Shown: positions 51,169-62,100 of the stretch, piece by piece
Position numbering within the stretch: the first letter of the stretch is position 1
Layout: every line of letters starts with the position of its first letter
Origin: Gammaproteobacteria bacterium
Lineage (GTDB): Bacteria > Pseudomonadota > Gammaproteobacteria > Eutrophobiales > Eutrophobiaceae
Assembly: GCA_004297165.1 (NCBI GenBank)
Contig: SCUJ01000001.1
Coordinates: 62,001-126,000 of the forward strand
DNA length: 64,000 bases
Direction of reading: 5' to 3'
Notes under the pieces: generated by a model
Seen by the model: only the letters and a program-made list of their open reading frames with translations
Told to the model about the DNA's origin: nothing
Database searches by the model: none
Translations under genes and position numbers: made by a program

Positions 51169-54100
51169 TTATTTTAATGAATAAGACCACTCGCGCCAGC
51201 CGGCCAGCAACGGAAAATAGAGCCCCAGCCGAATGGGGCGGGCATCCATGACAGAATAGATCCGGGCGTAGCGTTCGAGTTGGGCGCGATAACGCTGCTG
51301 TTCTCGATCGAGAAAACCTTCCCTGTCGCTGCCGCCATGCGACCCCAGCTTGTAATCAATGATCCAGCGGACGCCATCGTTATCGATAAAACTGCGGTCG
51401 ACGACGATGTGATCGAGCCTGCCCTCCACCACGCCGCTCAGCGCGAATTCGGCCACGGCCTCCTGATGCTCGTGGTCCAGGATCCAGCGACCCCGCGCAT
51501 CCGCAAGGATGGTCTGAAGAGCTGCCTGCACCGAGGCCAGGGCGCCACGCAGCCGATCCCCGATCATCCCCCTCGCCTCCAGCATCCCGCTGGCAGTGAG
51601 TTCCAGCCTCTCGCGCAGCGCGTCATCGATTGCTCTGGCCTGCCGTTGTGCGAGGGCGTGCAACAGCCGGTGCAGTACCGTCCCGACAATGCGCGCATCC
51701 TCGCCGGCCCAATCGAATTCCACGGACGCCTCGATCCGCTCAGGAATTACGCTCTCCATCTTGGAAATCCCCAAGGGCGGTTCCGGCGCCGTCCACTCGG
51801 CGATCAAACGTTTACGTGCAGAGGATGGCGTCCGATCCGGGGCTTGTTCCGTACCAGGCTGCGGCCGTGGCTTGGCGAGGAGGGCCGCAAATTCCGGTTC
51901 AGCCACCGGCCACAGGCGCGCCAACAGGGTATCCTCGCGCGGTGTGCTCAAGCTCGGGCCGTCGGCGCTGTCTTTCACGGGCACATGACCCAGGAGATAC
52001 AGCCGTCGCCTGGCGCGGGTCGCGCCCACGTAAACCAGGCGGCTGTTTTCATGCCGGGTGTGCGTCTGTTCCAAGCGTCTCAGGTAGGCCGCGATGCGGT
52101 TCGTATCCTCGCCTGCCGCGCTCACGGGGGCGAGCAGGAGATCGCTCTGTCCGCCTTCCCGGTTGTGCTCCAGCCATGACAGCAGCCTTTCTTCAGCGTG
52201 TCTCGGACTGCGCCCAAGACCGGGCATGATGACATGGTCGAACTCCAGACCCTTCGCCTTGTGCAGGGTCATCAATTGCAATGTCCCGTCCGCCGCGGCA
52301 TCGGGCAGGGCGTATAACTCATTGAGTTCGTGTTCGAGGCGATGCAGGTCGCCTTGGCCGAGGTCCTCCAGCAGGCGCAGAAACACCTCCGCGTCCTCGC
52401 CGCTGTTTCGATCCGGCAGACAGGCTGGTCCGCCCAGGGCGATCCAGACTCCTTCCGTCCATTGGCGCAGAGTGCAGCGATCTCGGCCTGCCATGGCCGC
52501 GTCCAATATCGGCAGGACCCGGCGCAACCGGTTCTGGCCATCCGGGCTGAGTCCGGCGGTCACCGCCGTATCGTGCAGCAGATCATGTATAGCTCGCTCA
52601 TCACGGCCGCCGGCCAGGGCATGCAGGTCCATGAGCGTGAGGCCGCAGAAGGGGGCCCGCAACAGGGCGAGCCAGGCGATCCGATCGGCCGGATGCAGCA
52701 GGGCGCGGGTGATGGCGAGCAGATCCAAAACGACTGTCTGGCCGCCGAGTTTTTCGATCTCCACAGCCTGATAGCGCAGGCCCGCCACCTGCAAGACCGG
52801 GGCGATCAGCGCGAGATGGGCGCGGCTGCGCACCAGGACGGCGGTCGTACCGGCGGGTTCTTCCGCGCGGAGGCGCTGGATGATCCCGACGACCTGATCG
52901 GCCTCCGCACGATCGCTGCGTTCGAGTTGCGGAATGATCGTCACCGCCGGACCGTCCAGGGCCGGATGAAAGGCCTCCGCCGGGGCCGCGGCCACCGCGC
53001 CGCTCCCGATGTCATCCACCCGGCCGAGCACCTCGGGAAAGCTGGCGTTGATCCAGTCGACCAGCCCCTGTTGGGCGCGAAAGTTCACCGAGAGACGGAG
53101 GAATTCGAGCCGGATCTGGCCGATGCCGTTTAGGCATGCGTCCAGAAACAGGCCAACCTCGGCCTCACGGAAACGATAGATGGATTGCATGGGGTCGCCG
53201 ACCGCGAACAGACTGTGATCCTCGCCCGGTTGCCAACCCGCGGTCAGGCGCCGGATCAGTTCGAATTGGTTCCACGAAGTGTCCTGGAATTCGTCAACGA
53301 GAAGGTGCCGGACGCGATAATCCATCGCGAGCGCCAGATCCGTGGGCGACTCGGGTTCGCCGAGGGCGGCGAGCGCCGCCTGCGTCACGGCGGCGTAGTC
53401 CACCTGCCCGCGCGTCTGGAAGACGACCTCGAGATGCGCCGCGGCGATCCGCAACAGCCCAATCAGCGCCTGAAGGGTCCGCCATTCCGCTTCGGTGTAG
53501 CGCGCAGGCGGCAAGGTATCCAGGTCGGCGAGGGCGTTCCTGAGCGATTCATTTCCGCTTAGCGCATCCAGCAGGGCGGACATGCGCTCTTTCATCTCCT
53601 TGCTCCGTGCCTTGCGCGTTGGATCCTTGAAATCGCCGGCTGCGGGGAATCCTTCATTTTTTGTAATGCGCGCTCGCCAGGCGCCATCTTTAGTCAGGAG
53701 GAATTGTCGCAGTCCCTCCCAGACCGGGCGGTCCGCAAGCGTCGCGTCCGGCAGGGTGTCGAGCCCGGCGCAGTTTCGGATCGGCGAGTCGCTTCCGGCG
53801 AGATTTTCCGCGGCATAACGCAACAGTTCAAGCAGCTCCGCGCCGATCTCCCGGGGGCAGCAGCGGGCAATCGCCGCGAGGCCCGCGGCCACCAAATCCG
53901 CAAGCCCTGCCTCCAGCCTCTCGCGCGTCAGCGCCGGATGGGCGGGATCGGCAAGGTGCCGCAGCCACTGATCCCGCCGGGCCAGCATCCCCGCGATGAG
54001 CGATTGCAGTTGATCGAGGCGGTTGTCCAGATGGGAGACGAGATGTGCGATATCCTCCGACCAGGTCGCGCCGCTTTCGAGGTCCGCGATGACATTCGCC

Positions 54101-54570
54101 GCCGCGTCGAGGTAAAGCTCCGCAGGGTCTTCGGCGATCGCGGGCGGGGCGCCGAACCGCGAGAGGATGGGCATCTGCCGGACCAGCGTGAGACACAGGG
54201 AATCGATGGTCTGGATCCGCAACCGGACAGGATTCTCGAGCAGGCGCCAGTTCATCTCCCGATCCCGCCGCACGGCACGGCGCGCGAGGTCCAGCGTCAG
54301 TTCCTGATGCGCATGCAGGGGCGCGCGATTGGCGCAGGCGTCGGCCAGGGCTTCCAGGATCCGCTGGCGCATCTCGCCTGCCGCCTTGCGCGTGAAGGTG
54401 ATGGCGACGATCTCTTCCGGGGCCTGCACCCCGGCGAGCAGGGTCAGGTAACGCTGGATGAGCAGACCGGTCTTGCCCGATCCGGCCGGGGCCTGGACGA
54501 TGAAGGACCGAGTCGGGTCGAGCGCCCGGACCCTGACTTCCTGATCGACAATCGTCAGCGCGTCATTCAT
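51169..54570 (-). CDS. UvrD/AddA-like helicase-nuclease for double-strand break repair
   Basis: A 1133-residue protein combining a superfamily 1A helicase with a C-terminal RecB-type nuclease. Walker A is APAGSGKTG near residue 30, motif Ia AITFTRKAAGEMR follows, and DEFQDTSWNQFELI is Walker B. The helicase C-terminal motif is LMTLHKAKGLEFDHVIMP. The nuclease motif GRLDHIVVD...IDYKLG is near the end. It acts with the upstream AddB-like protein to resect broken ends. The ATG at 54570 has a GGAGGCG Shine-Dalgarno and overlaps the preceding gene by 8 bp; a GTG at 54588 is less supported. Confidence 0.88.
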   Translation of the reverse strand: MNDALTIVDQEVRVRALDPTRSFIVQAPAGSGKTGLLIQRYLTLLAGVQAPEEIVAITFTRKAAGEMRQRILEALADACANRAPLHAHQELTLDLARRAVRRDREMNWRLLENPVRLRIQTIDSLCLTLVRQMPILSRFGAPPAIAEDPAELYLDAAANVIADLESGATWSEDIAHLVSHLDNRLDQLQSLIAGMLARRDQWLRHLADPAHPALTRERLEAGLADLVAAGLAAIARCCPREIGAELLELLRYAAENLAGSDSPIRNCAGLDTLPDATLADRPVWEGLRQFLLTKDGAWRARITKNEGFPAAGDFKDPTRKARSKEMKERMSALLDALSGNESLRNALADLDTLPPARYTEAEWRTLQALIGLLRIAAAHLEVVFQTRGQVDYAAVTQAALAALGEPESPTDLALAMDYRVRHLLVDEFQDTSWNQFELIRRLTAGWQPGEDHSLFAVGDPMQSIYRFREAEVGLFLDACLNGIGQIRLEFLRLSVNFRAQQGLVDWINASFPEVLGRVDDIGSGAVAAAPAEAFHPALDGPAVTIIPQLERSDRAEADQVVGIIQRLRAEEPAGTTAVLVRSRAHLALIAPVLQVAGLRYQAVEIEKLGGQTVVLDLLAITRALLHPADRIAWLALLRAPFCGLTLMDLHALAGGRDERAIHDLLHDTAVTAGLSPDGQNRLRRVLPILDAAMAGRDRCTLRQWTEGVWIALGGPACLPDRNSGEDAEVFLRLLEDLGQGDLHRLEHELNELYALPDAAADGTLQLMTLHKAKGLEFDHVIMPGLGRSPRHAEERLLSWLEHNREGGQSDLLLAPVSAAGEDTNRIAAYLRRLEQTHTRHENSRLVYVGATRARRRLYLLGHVPVKDSADGPSLSTPREDTLLARLWPVAEPEFAALLAKPRPQPGTEQAPDRTPSSARKRLIAEWTAPEPPLGISKMESVIPERIEASVEFDWAGEDARIVGTVLHRLLHALAQRQARAIDDALRERLELTASGMLEARGMIGDRLRGALASVQAALQTILADARGRWILDHEHQEAVAEFALSGVVEGRLDHIVVDRSFIDNDGVRWIIDYKLGSHGGSDREGFLDREQQRYRAQLERYARIYSVMDARPIRLGLYFPLLAGWREWSYSLK

Positions 54571-57298
54571 CCCCGCCTCCAAACTCACCCTCCGGTGGCC
54601 GACGTCCCGCCGGCGACTCGTGGACGCGGCACAAGGGGGTTAATGCACAATGGCGACAGGTGCCCGGAAATCTTTTGGGATCGACCTCCGCCCTGCCGGA
54701 CCGGAAGGACTCTCCCAGACGCGTGATGGCGTTCCGCCACGCGCCGAGTACGTTCTCCCAATTGCCGGCGTGTCGGGTGGGTATGGCCTCTTCCCAAGAG
54801 GGGACGGTTGGTATCAAACCGGATTCCGCGGCGATCCCGCGAAAGGCCATTGCCCTGGTCCGCACCTGCCCGAACAACACGGCGCCAAGTTCACCCGATA
54901 TCGCCATGCTGTAGACCGGCAGTTGCGGTTCCTCGGGACGCTCGCCGAACCACTGGGCGGGCGCGAGCTTGCCGGTCTTGTAGTCGAACAGGACCTTGCG
55001 GCCGTCCGGGAGTTCGTCGATGCGGTCGATGGTCAACTGCACCTCGATGCCGCCGGCCGCGACCGTCCGTCGCGCTTCGCGCTCCGCCACCCGGAAGGGT
55101 TGTCGCTGGCGCTCGAGCGCGAGCCAGTCCTGCATGTTACGGCAGAGCCGCTCGGACTCCAGGGCGAGAAAATGGGGCTTCAGCGTGTGCGGGTAGCGGC
55201 GGGCCAATTCATCCAGCGCCTGATTCACACAATCCGCAATCAAAGCCTCCAGGGCCGGGGGATCGAGTTCGAGCAATCGCGCGTGAGACTCCAGGCGCCG
55301 CCAGATCTGCTCCAGGATCCGGTGCACGGTCTGGCCGCGGGCGCGCGGGTCGAGCCCGATCGCGGCCTCTTCGAGCGGACGGGCGGCAAGCCGCAGTTCC
55401 GCAAAGGCCCGGAAAGGGCAGGCCGCTTGCAGTTTGAAGACGCTGCTCCCGCCCGCAACGGATGTCTGCGCGAGAGGCGGGGCCGGGTCCGTCGTGAGAT
55501 CCTCCAATTCCGCCCGCTCCAGCACCGCCGCCCGCCAGGTTTTAAGACCGGACAGAGGCAGTGCTTGCGGCTGGATCTCCGGGAGGTCGGCGATCAGCGG
55601 GCTCGGGTTTAACGGGGCATCGTCAGACCGCAGCGGGTAGCTCACGGTTACCTCCGGGGCCGCCCCGAGCAGGCGCCGGGTGATCGCCCGTGCCCGTTCG
55701 ATCTCTTGTGCCTCGCTGGCATGCGGGAGTCCGGCCCGCCGCTGCATGGGCAGAGGTAGAAAGGGATTCGGGTGCGGCGCCGGCGGCCATTGGCCGTCGT
55801 GCAGACCCATTATCCATAGATGATCGAAGGCAAGGCCGGCAGCCTCGAGCAGGCCGAGCACCTGCACCGGGGCGGTCGGACCTTGCGGCTGAAAGATGCG
55901 GTTCGTTGCGAGTTGCTCCAGCAGGGCGATGGCCGCTGACTGTGACAGCGGTCCGCTGACCCGGCGCATGGCGCTGAATTCGATCAGGAGTTCCCGCCAG
56001 GCATCGATGGTTTGATATTCCTCGCTCGACAGGGTGCGGCCGGCCGCCCAGCCAAGGGCGCGCAAGAGGCGGGTGAAGTGCGCGGCCCAATCCTCGCTTC
56101 CCGCCCGGCGTGGGAGGCCCCTTGCCAGATCTCGCCATTGCCCAACGTGGTGTACGAGGATCGGACAGGCGTACGGATGTCCCGATTGGCGGGCGAGACG
56201 GAGCAATTCGCCAAGGTGGATCCTGCCTTCTCCGGCCGTGCGTAGACAGGCATCCAGCAATGCCCGTGCCCCGGTCTCCTCCCGCCAGCCGGCGAGGAAC
56301 GGCGAGAGCAGCAACCGGCCGGCGTCTTCCAGGGCGATCGTCTCCCCGCGGGGCAGGCGCAGGATCAGCAGGGCTGCCGCGATCAGCGGTTCGTGGCTGA
56401 GCGGCAGGCCCAGGGAAATATTGTAAGGACGCGGCGTGGACCATTGTCCGGGGACCTGCGTTCCGGGGGCGAGCACCTCGTCGAGTTGAGCGCCGAGACT
56501 CGCGCGTCTTGCCGCCAGGTCCGGCACGATCACGCCAATCGTCGTATCGGGCCTTCGTTCCAGGAGACCGCGCAACCAGCGCGCGAGGGTTTCATGTTCG
56601 ACGCGGGAATCGGCGCAGCCGATCCGTCTGGCCTCTGCCTCGACAGCGCTCCTTTGCAGTACGCGCACCCGGCAGCCGGCCCCTTGCAAGGTATCCAATA
56701 GTCGCGATTGTTGCGGCGGGAGTTCATCGAAACCCAGGATGAGCAGGGATCGCGGGAGTGGAATCGATTTGTCGCTTATCGCGGCGGCGAGATGCCAGGC
56801 GAGGCGGGCCGGCGATAACCAGCCGTGTTTCCGGCAGCGGGCGTCATAGGCCGAGGCCCAGGTAAAAAAACTGGCGCTGTCCTTGTTAAAGGCGAAGTCA
56901 CTCCGTTTGAGCGGCAGTTCCCAGGCATGCAACAGCCGCCAGGCATCGAGTCCCTGATCGATTGCCCCCTGCGGCTGCAACAACGGTTGATCGGAAAGAT
57001 CGGCAAGGACGATCTCCTCCCAGAGGTAACGTTCCTGGGTCGGGGCGAGGAGCTGTAAATCGGGGTCGAGGCTGCCCTGTAACCGGGCATTCTCCAGCAT
57101 GCGCTCCAGCCAGGCATTCCAGGGGAGGATGTCGGGCGTTGGCCAGGCATCCCGTCCCTGGGACGCCATCCAGCGGTCGTATTCCCGATGGAGCGAGAGC
57201 GCGAGACGCTTGTTGGCGGTAACGGCCGTCACCCCCTGTTGCATGGCCTCCAGGATTTCCGTGGTGGGAGCTGTTTCCGGCGCGATCACAGCGGGCAT
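54563..57298 (-). CDS. PD-(D/E)XK nuclease family, AddB-like DNA repair protein
   Basis: A 911-residue partner of the helicase-nuclease. The N-terminal part is an inactivated helicase-like fold (TANKRLALSLHREYDRWM at the start). The C-terminal part is a RecB-type nuclease with IDRIDELPDGRK and FDYKTGKL. Four cysteines, one in LQAACPFRAFAE and three in CRHCALTPLC, fit the [4Fe-4S] cluster of AddB-type nucleases. Length and layout match the family described as a probable DNA repair protein in beta/gammaproteobacteria. The divergent TetR gene begins 85 bp upstream. Confidence 0.85.
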   Translation of the reverse strand: MPAVIAPETAPTTEILEAMQQGVTAVTANKRLALSLHREYDRWMASQGRDAWPTPDILPWNAWLERMLENARLQGSLDPDLQLLAPTQERYLWEEIVLADLSDQPLLQPQGAIDQGLDAWRLLHAWELPLKRSDFAFNKDSASFFTWASAYDARCRKHGWLSPARLAWHLAAAISDKSIPLPRSLLILGFDELPPQQSRLLDTLQGAGCRVRVLQRSAVEAEARRIGCADSRVEHETLARWLRGLLERRPDTTIGVIVPDLAARRASLGAQLDEVLAPGTQVPGQWSTPRPYNISLGLPLSHEPLIAAALLILRLPRGETIALEDAGRLLLSPFLAGWREETGARALLDACLRTAGEGRIHLGELLRLARQSGHPYACPILVHHVGQWRDLARGLPRRAGSEDWAAHFTRLLRALGWAAGRTLSSEEYQTIDAWRELLIEFSAMRRVSGPLSQSAAIALLEQLATNRIFQPQGPTAPVQVLGLLEAAGLAFDHLWIMGLHDGQWPPAPHPNPFLPLPMQRRAGLPHASEAQEIERARAITRRLLGAAPEVTVSYPLRSDDAPLNPSPLIADLPEIQPQALPLSGLKTWRAAVLERAELEDLTTDPAPPLAQTSVAGGSSVFKLQAACPFRAFAELRLAARPLEEAAIGLDPRARGQTVHRILEQIWRRLESHARLLELDPPALEALIADCVNQALDELARRYPHTLKPHFLALESERLCRNMQDWLALERQRQPFRVAEREARRTVAAGGIEVQLTIDRIDELPDGRKVLFDYKTGKLAPAQWFGERPEEPQLPVYSMAISGELGAVLFGQVRTRAMAFRGIAAESGLIPTVPSWEEAIPTRHAGNWENVLGAWRNAITRLGESFRSGRAEVDPKRFPGTCRHCALTPLCRVHESPAGRRPPEGEFGGGDE

Positions 57299-57325
57299 TA
57301 TAACGATGTGATGCGGAAATTCCGC

Positions 57326-57353
57326 TTGAAATAGGAACCATCAGTCATATAAT
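57326..57353 (+). promoter_or_regulatory. Sigma-70 promoter of the TetR-RND operon
   Basis: TTGAAA at 57326-57331, a 16-bp spacer, and a perfect TATAAT at 57348-57353. Transcription would start near 57360, about 23 nt before the TetR start codon. Confidence 0.65.
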
Positions 57354-57367
57354 GACCGCCGGTCATT
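57351..57367. promoter_or_regulatory. Putative TetR operator
   Basis: Inverted repeat AATGACC-GCC-GGTCATT with perfect 7-bp arms and a 3-bp centre. It overlaps the -10 box and predicted start point of the operon, so binding by the adjacent TetR protein would block its own transcription and that of the pump. Confidence 0.65.
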
Positions 57368-57382
57368 CCGGGACGGTCAGTC

Positions 57383-58027
57383 ATGGGGCTTCAGGAACGC
57401 AAATTGCGCGAATTCAGCCGCCGCGAGCACGAGATCCTCGCGGCGTCCATTCGCCTGTTCGACGCCGACGACTGGCAGAGCGTGACGGTGGAGGAGATCG
57501 CCGACCTCGCCGAGGTCGGCAAAGGCACGGTCTACAAGCATTTCAGCAGCAAGGAGGACATCTACGCCCGGTTGACCCTGGATTTCTACGAGGCCCTGCT
57601 GGAAGAACTCGCGCGGGTGGACCTGAATCGGCCCGCCGATGCGGTGTTCAAACAAAGCATCGAGGTCGCCCTGTGGTATCACTATAAAAACCCGGCCTAT
57701 CGACGCGTGACGCAATATTGCAAACGCGGCGACTTCAAGAAACGCATCTCCGCCGAACTGCTGCAACAATTTCGCGACTGCGACGAGGAGTTCAAGGGCA
57801 AGGCGCTGGAGATGCTGAAGGTCTGTGTCGAGACAGGCGTCATCCCGAACGGCCCCTATCAGCAGATGCTCTACGGCATAACGACCACCTTCGAGGGCGC
57901 AGTCAACATCCTCTGGAACGGCGAATGTCTGGGCGATGGTCTGGTCGTCGAAGATTATATCCATGCCATATCGGCATTCATCATGTCCGGGCTCAAGGGC
58001 TCGGGGTTTGAACAGGGAAATCCGTAA
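57383..58027 (+). CDS. TetR/AcrR-family transcriptional regulator
   Basis: A 214-residue repressor. The N-terminal TetR helix-turn-helix is clear (EILAASIRLFDADDW, then IADLAEVGKGTVYKHF), followed by an all-helical ligand-binding domain. Its stop shares one base with the start of the RND adaptor gene (TAATG), so it is the first gene of the pump operon. It probably senses a pump substrate and represses the promoter at 57326-57353. Confidence 0.9.
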   Translation: MGLQERKLREFSRREHEILAASIRLFDADDWQSVTVEEIADLAEVGKGTVYKHFSSKEDIYARLTLDFYEALLEELARVDLNRPADAVFKQSIEVALWYHYKNPAYRRVTQYCKRGDFKKRISAELLQQFRDCDEEFKGKALEMLKVCVETGVIPNGPYQQMLYGITTTFEGAVNILWNGECLGDGLVVEDYIHAISAFIMSGLKGSGFEQGNP

Positions 58028-59139
58028 TGAACAAGGCAACATTGACTCATCCCGTATCTCTCGCGCTGTTTGCCACCCTGGCGTTTGCGGCGTGGATGCT
58101 GAGCGGGCTGTTCGACACCGGGGCGCGCGAGGCGAATGACGGGAACGCGCCGATCGTCGCGGAGCGGGACCTCATGCGGGTCGAGGTGCTGGAATCCCAA
58201 GCCGCCGACGTCACCCGCGAGATCATGATTCAGGGACAGATGGATCCCCTGCGCGAGGCGCAGCTCAAGGCGGAAACGGCGGGCCGGGTCGAGGCAATCC
58301 TGGCGAAGAAAGGTCTGCGGGTAAAACGCGGCGAGGCGATCCTCACGCTGGCAATGAACGATCGCGAGGCGCGGCTCCTGGAGGCGCGGGCCAGATTGCG
58401 GCACGCCACGGCGCGCGCCGATGCGGCCGCGCGGCTGCGAGACAAGTCTTATCTGGATCAAGTCAGCCTGATGGAGATCGAGACGGCGCAGGCCAGCGCC
58501 CGCGCGGAGGTGGAAAAAATCGAACTCGAGATCCGCAACACCCGGATTGTTGCGCCCTTCGACGGCATCGTGAACGACCGGATAGTCGAGGTCGGCGACT
58601 ACGTCGGCATCGGCGATCCGGTCGCGACCATGGTGGATGACAACACCATGCTGGCGAGCGGTTATCTGCCGCAGCAGAGCGTGGGGAAGATCAGCCTCGG
58701 GCAGACGGCCACGGCCCGGCTGTTTTCCGGCGAGGAGATGCAGGGCAAGGTCACCTACATCTCCGCCCAGTCGGCCAACGAATCGCGGACCTTCCGCGTG
58801 GAAGTGGAGATCCCGAATCCCGAACACGAGTTGAACTCGGGGATCAGCACCATGCTGAGTCTCGCCGCGGGCAGCACGGAGGCGCATTTCATCTCGCCAT
58901 CGATACTCTCGCTCGGCGAGCAGGAACAGCTCGGCGTCAAGTTGGTCGCTGACGATAACCGCGTGGTCTTTCATCCGGTCGAGGTCGTGCGCACCGAACG
59001 CAATGGCGTCTGGGTGGCCGGTCTGCCGCAACGGGTGACATTGATTACCATGGGGCAAGGTTTCGTCAATCCGGGCGAGAAGGTGGCGCCCGTCGAGCCC
59101 GGCCGGCAGGGTTCCGCCCCGCCCACCCTCTCCATGTAA
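58027..59139 (+). CDS. RND efflux periplasmic adaptor (membrane fusion protein)
   Basis: A 370-residue HlyD/AcrA-type adaptor. An N-terminal membrane segment (ALFATLAFAAWMLSGLF) is followed by a lipoyl half-motif (AETAGRVEAILAKKGLRVK), a coiled-coil hairpin around residues 105-165, the second lipoyl half (IVAPFDGIVNDRIVEVGDYV) and a beta-barrel. It would link the inner-membrane pump to an outer-membrane channel. No TolC-type gene is in this operon. Confidence 0.9.
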   Translation: MNKATLTHPVSLALFATLAFAAWMLSGLFDTGAREANDGNAPIVAERDLMRVEVLESQAADVTREIMIQGQMDPLREAQLKAETAGRVEAILAKKGLRVKRGEAILTLAMNDREARLLEARARLRHATARADAAARLRDKSYLDQVSLMEIETAQASARAEVEKIELEIRNTRIVAPFDGIVNDRIVEVGDYVGIGDPVATMVDDNTMLASGYLPQQSVGKISLGQTATARLFSGEEMQGKVTYISAQSANESRTFRVEVEIPNPEHELNSGISTMLSLAAGSTEAHFISPSILSLGEQEQLGVKLVADDNRVVFHPVEVVRTERNGVWVAGLPQRVTLITMGQGFVNPGEKVAPVEPGRQGSAPPTLSM

Positions 59140-59164
59140 GGCCCGGGCCGGAGAATTCACTGTC

Positions 59165-62100
59165 ATGATGCGCACCATCATCGATGCGGCCTTTGCCCGC
59201 GACCGCACAGTACTCCTGTTTCTCGCCTTTTTTCTGGTCGCCGGCGCGTATGCTTATATCGCGATCCCGAAGGAGTCGTTTCCGGATATCACTATCCCCA
59301 TATTTTATGTCTCCATGAACCACGAAGGGATCTCGCCGGAGGACGCCGAACGCCTGCTGGTCCGGCCCATGGAAAAAGAACTGCAAACCATCGAGGGGCT
59401 GAAGGAGATCTCCGCGACCGCGAGCGAGGGCTATGCCAACCTCACCCTCGAATTCGACGCGGGTTTCGATAACAAACAGGCGCTGGATGACGTGCGGGAG
59501 AAGGTGGACATCGCGCGCGTGGAGTTGCCCGCCGACACCGACGAGCCGCGGGTGATGGAGGTCAATGTGGCCCTGATGCCGGTGATCTCCGTGAGCCTCT
59601 CCGGCCCGGTGCCCGAGCGCACCCTGGTGCAACTGGCCCGCGGCCTCCAGGATGAAATCGAGGCGCTCCCCGGCGTGCTTGAAGTGGAGATCGGCGGTGA
59701 CCGCGAGGAATTGATGGAGATCGTCATCGATCCCGTCATCCTCGAGACCTACGATATCAATTTCGAGGACATCTTCTCCATCGTCAGGCGCAACAACATG
59801 CTGGTCGCGGCGGGCGCCGTGGATACCGGCGTGGGCCGGATGGTGCTGAAGGTGCCCGGGGTCGTGGAAAATCTCGAAGACATGATCCGCATGCCGGTCA
59901 AGATAGTGGGCGATACCGTCGTAACGCTCGGCGACATCGCCATCGTCCGCAGCACTTACAAGGACCCGGAAGGCTACGCCCGTCTGGCCGGTCAGCCGGC
60001 GCTGATCCTGGAGGTCACCAAGCGCGTGGGCGCGAACATCATCGAGACCAATCAGGCCGTGCGCGATCTGGTCAGCGAGCGCAGCAAGTCCTGGCCGGAT
60101 AACATCCGCATCGATTTCATGCAGGATGAATCGAAGCAGATCCGCACCATGCTGGATGACCTGCAAAACAACATCGCCTCCGGGATCATCCTGGTGATGA
60201 TCATCGTCCTCGCCGCGCTCGGATTGCGGTCCTCGCTGCTGGTCGGGCTCGCGATCCCCGGTTCCTTCCTCGCCTCCATCGTGATCCTGAAGCTCATGGG
60301 CGTGACGCTGAATATTGTCGTGCTGTTCAGCCTGATCCTGGTCGTGGGGATGCTGGTGGACGGGGCGGTCATCGTCGCGGAGCTGGCCGAGCGCAAGATC
60401 GCCGAAGGCATGGAACCGAAGGCGGCCTTCAAGCACGGCGCGGACCGCATGTCCTGGCCGGTGATCAGCTCCACGGCAACCACGCTCGCGGTCTTCGTCC
60501 CGCTCCTGTTCTGGCCGGGCCTGATCGGCGAGTTCATGAAATACCTGCCGATCACGGTGTTGGTATGTCTTACGGCCGCGACCATCATGTCGCTCTTCTG
60601 CATACCTGTGCTGGGCGGGATGCTCGTGCGTCGAAAGAAGATAATTCAAGGCGACGCTAACGACGAGGTTGCCGTTCACGCGGATCCAAACGGCCCCATG
60701 ACGCGCGCCTATACGCGGGTACTTGCGTTTCTGTTGCACCGGCCACAGATGACTTTGGTTGCGGCAATGCTGATGATGGCCGCGAGCTTCATCTGTTTCG
60801 ATCTCTTCGGCCGCGGCGTCGAGTTTTTCCCCGAGATGGAGCCCGATTTCGCCCAGATCCAGATCCACGCGCGCGGGGACCTGTCCGTTGCGGAAAAAGA
60901 TGCGCTTCTGCGCGGCGTCGAAACCCGGATCCTCGGCATGCGGGAGATCCGCTCGATGTATTCGCGCACCACCGCGGGCGGCGGACAGAATCAGGCGGAG
61001 GATGTCATCGGCGTCATCCAGGTGGAATTCATCGACTGGCAGGAGCGCCGGAAGGCGGCGGAAATACTTGACGAGATCCGGCGCTCGACCGCCGGCATTC
61101 CCGGCATCATCGTCGAGATCCGGGAGCAGGAAAACGGCCCGACGGAAGGTAAACCCATCGAGATTCAGGTGAGCAGCGCGGATCCCACGAAGATCGCGCC
61201 GGCTGTCGAACAACTGCGCGCCCTCATGACGCGCCTGGGAGGCTTCGTCGATGTCGAGGACGATCGACCCCTGCCGGGCATCGAGTGGCGGGTGACGGTG
61301 AACCGGGAAGAGGCGGCGCGTTACGGGGCGGACATTACTTTGCTCGGCAGCGCGGTGCGCATGATTACCTACGGCGTCAAGCTGGCCGAGTACCGGCCGG
61401 AGACCACCGATGAAGAGGTGGATATCGTGGCCCGCTTCCCCTTTGGTGACCGCAATCTGGATCAACTCGGGCAATTGCAGATCCGCACCAATCGCGGCAT
61501 GGTGCCGATCAGCAATTTCGTCAAACTGGAGCCCGCGCATAAAACCGGCACCATCCGGCGCGTCGACGCCCGCCGGGTGCACACCATCCGCGGCGATGTC
61601 GCCGAGGGCCTTCTGGTCGACGACAAGCTGAACGAACTGCGGGAGGCCCTGCCCGTCGCCGGACTGGATCCCTCAGTCGCGGTATATTTCGGCGGCGAGG
61701 CGGCGGATCAAAAAGAGGCCGAGGATTTCCTGAGCGGGGCGTTCATGATCGCGCTGTTTCTGATGGTGGTCATCCTGGTGACGCAGTTCAACAGCATCTA
61801 CCAGACGTTGCTGGTCCTCTCCGCCGTCATTTTCTCCACCGGCGGCCTGATCATCGGCCTGCTGATCACCAACGAACCCTTCGGCATCGTGATGTGCGGC
61901 ATCGGGGTCATCGCGCTGGCGGGGATCGTGGTGAACAACAATATAGTCCTGATCGACGCCTATAACGAGATGATCAGAAATGGCCACGGCGCCGTCGAGG
62001 CCGCCTTGCGCACCGGCGCCTTGCGAATGCGGCCCGTGTTGCTCACCGCCATGACCACGGTCCTGGGGCTGGTGCCCATGGCCTGCGCCCTTACCATTGA

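Noticed and set aside
59066-61582. An 838-codon open frame antisense to the RND permease
   Set aside because: Its product is rich in His, Asp, Gly and Arg with no domain, as expected for the complement of a GC-rich gene, while the plus strand encodes a complete pump.
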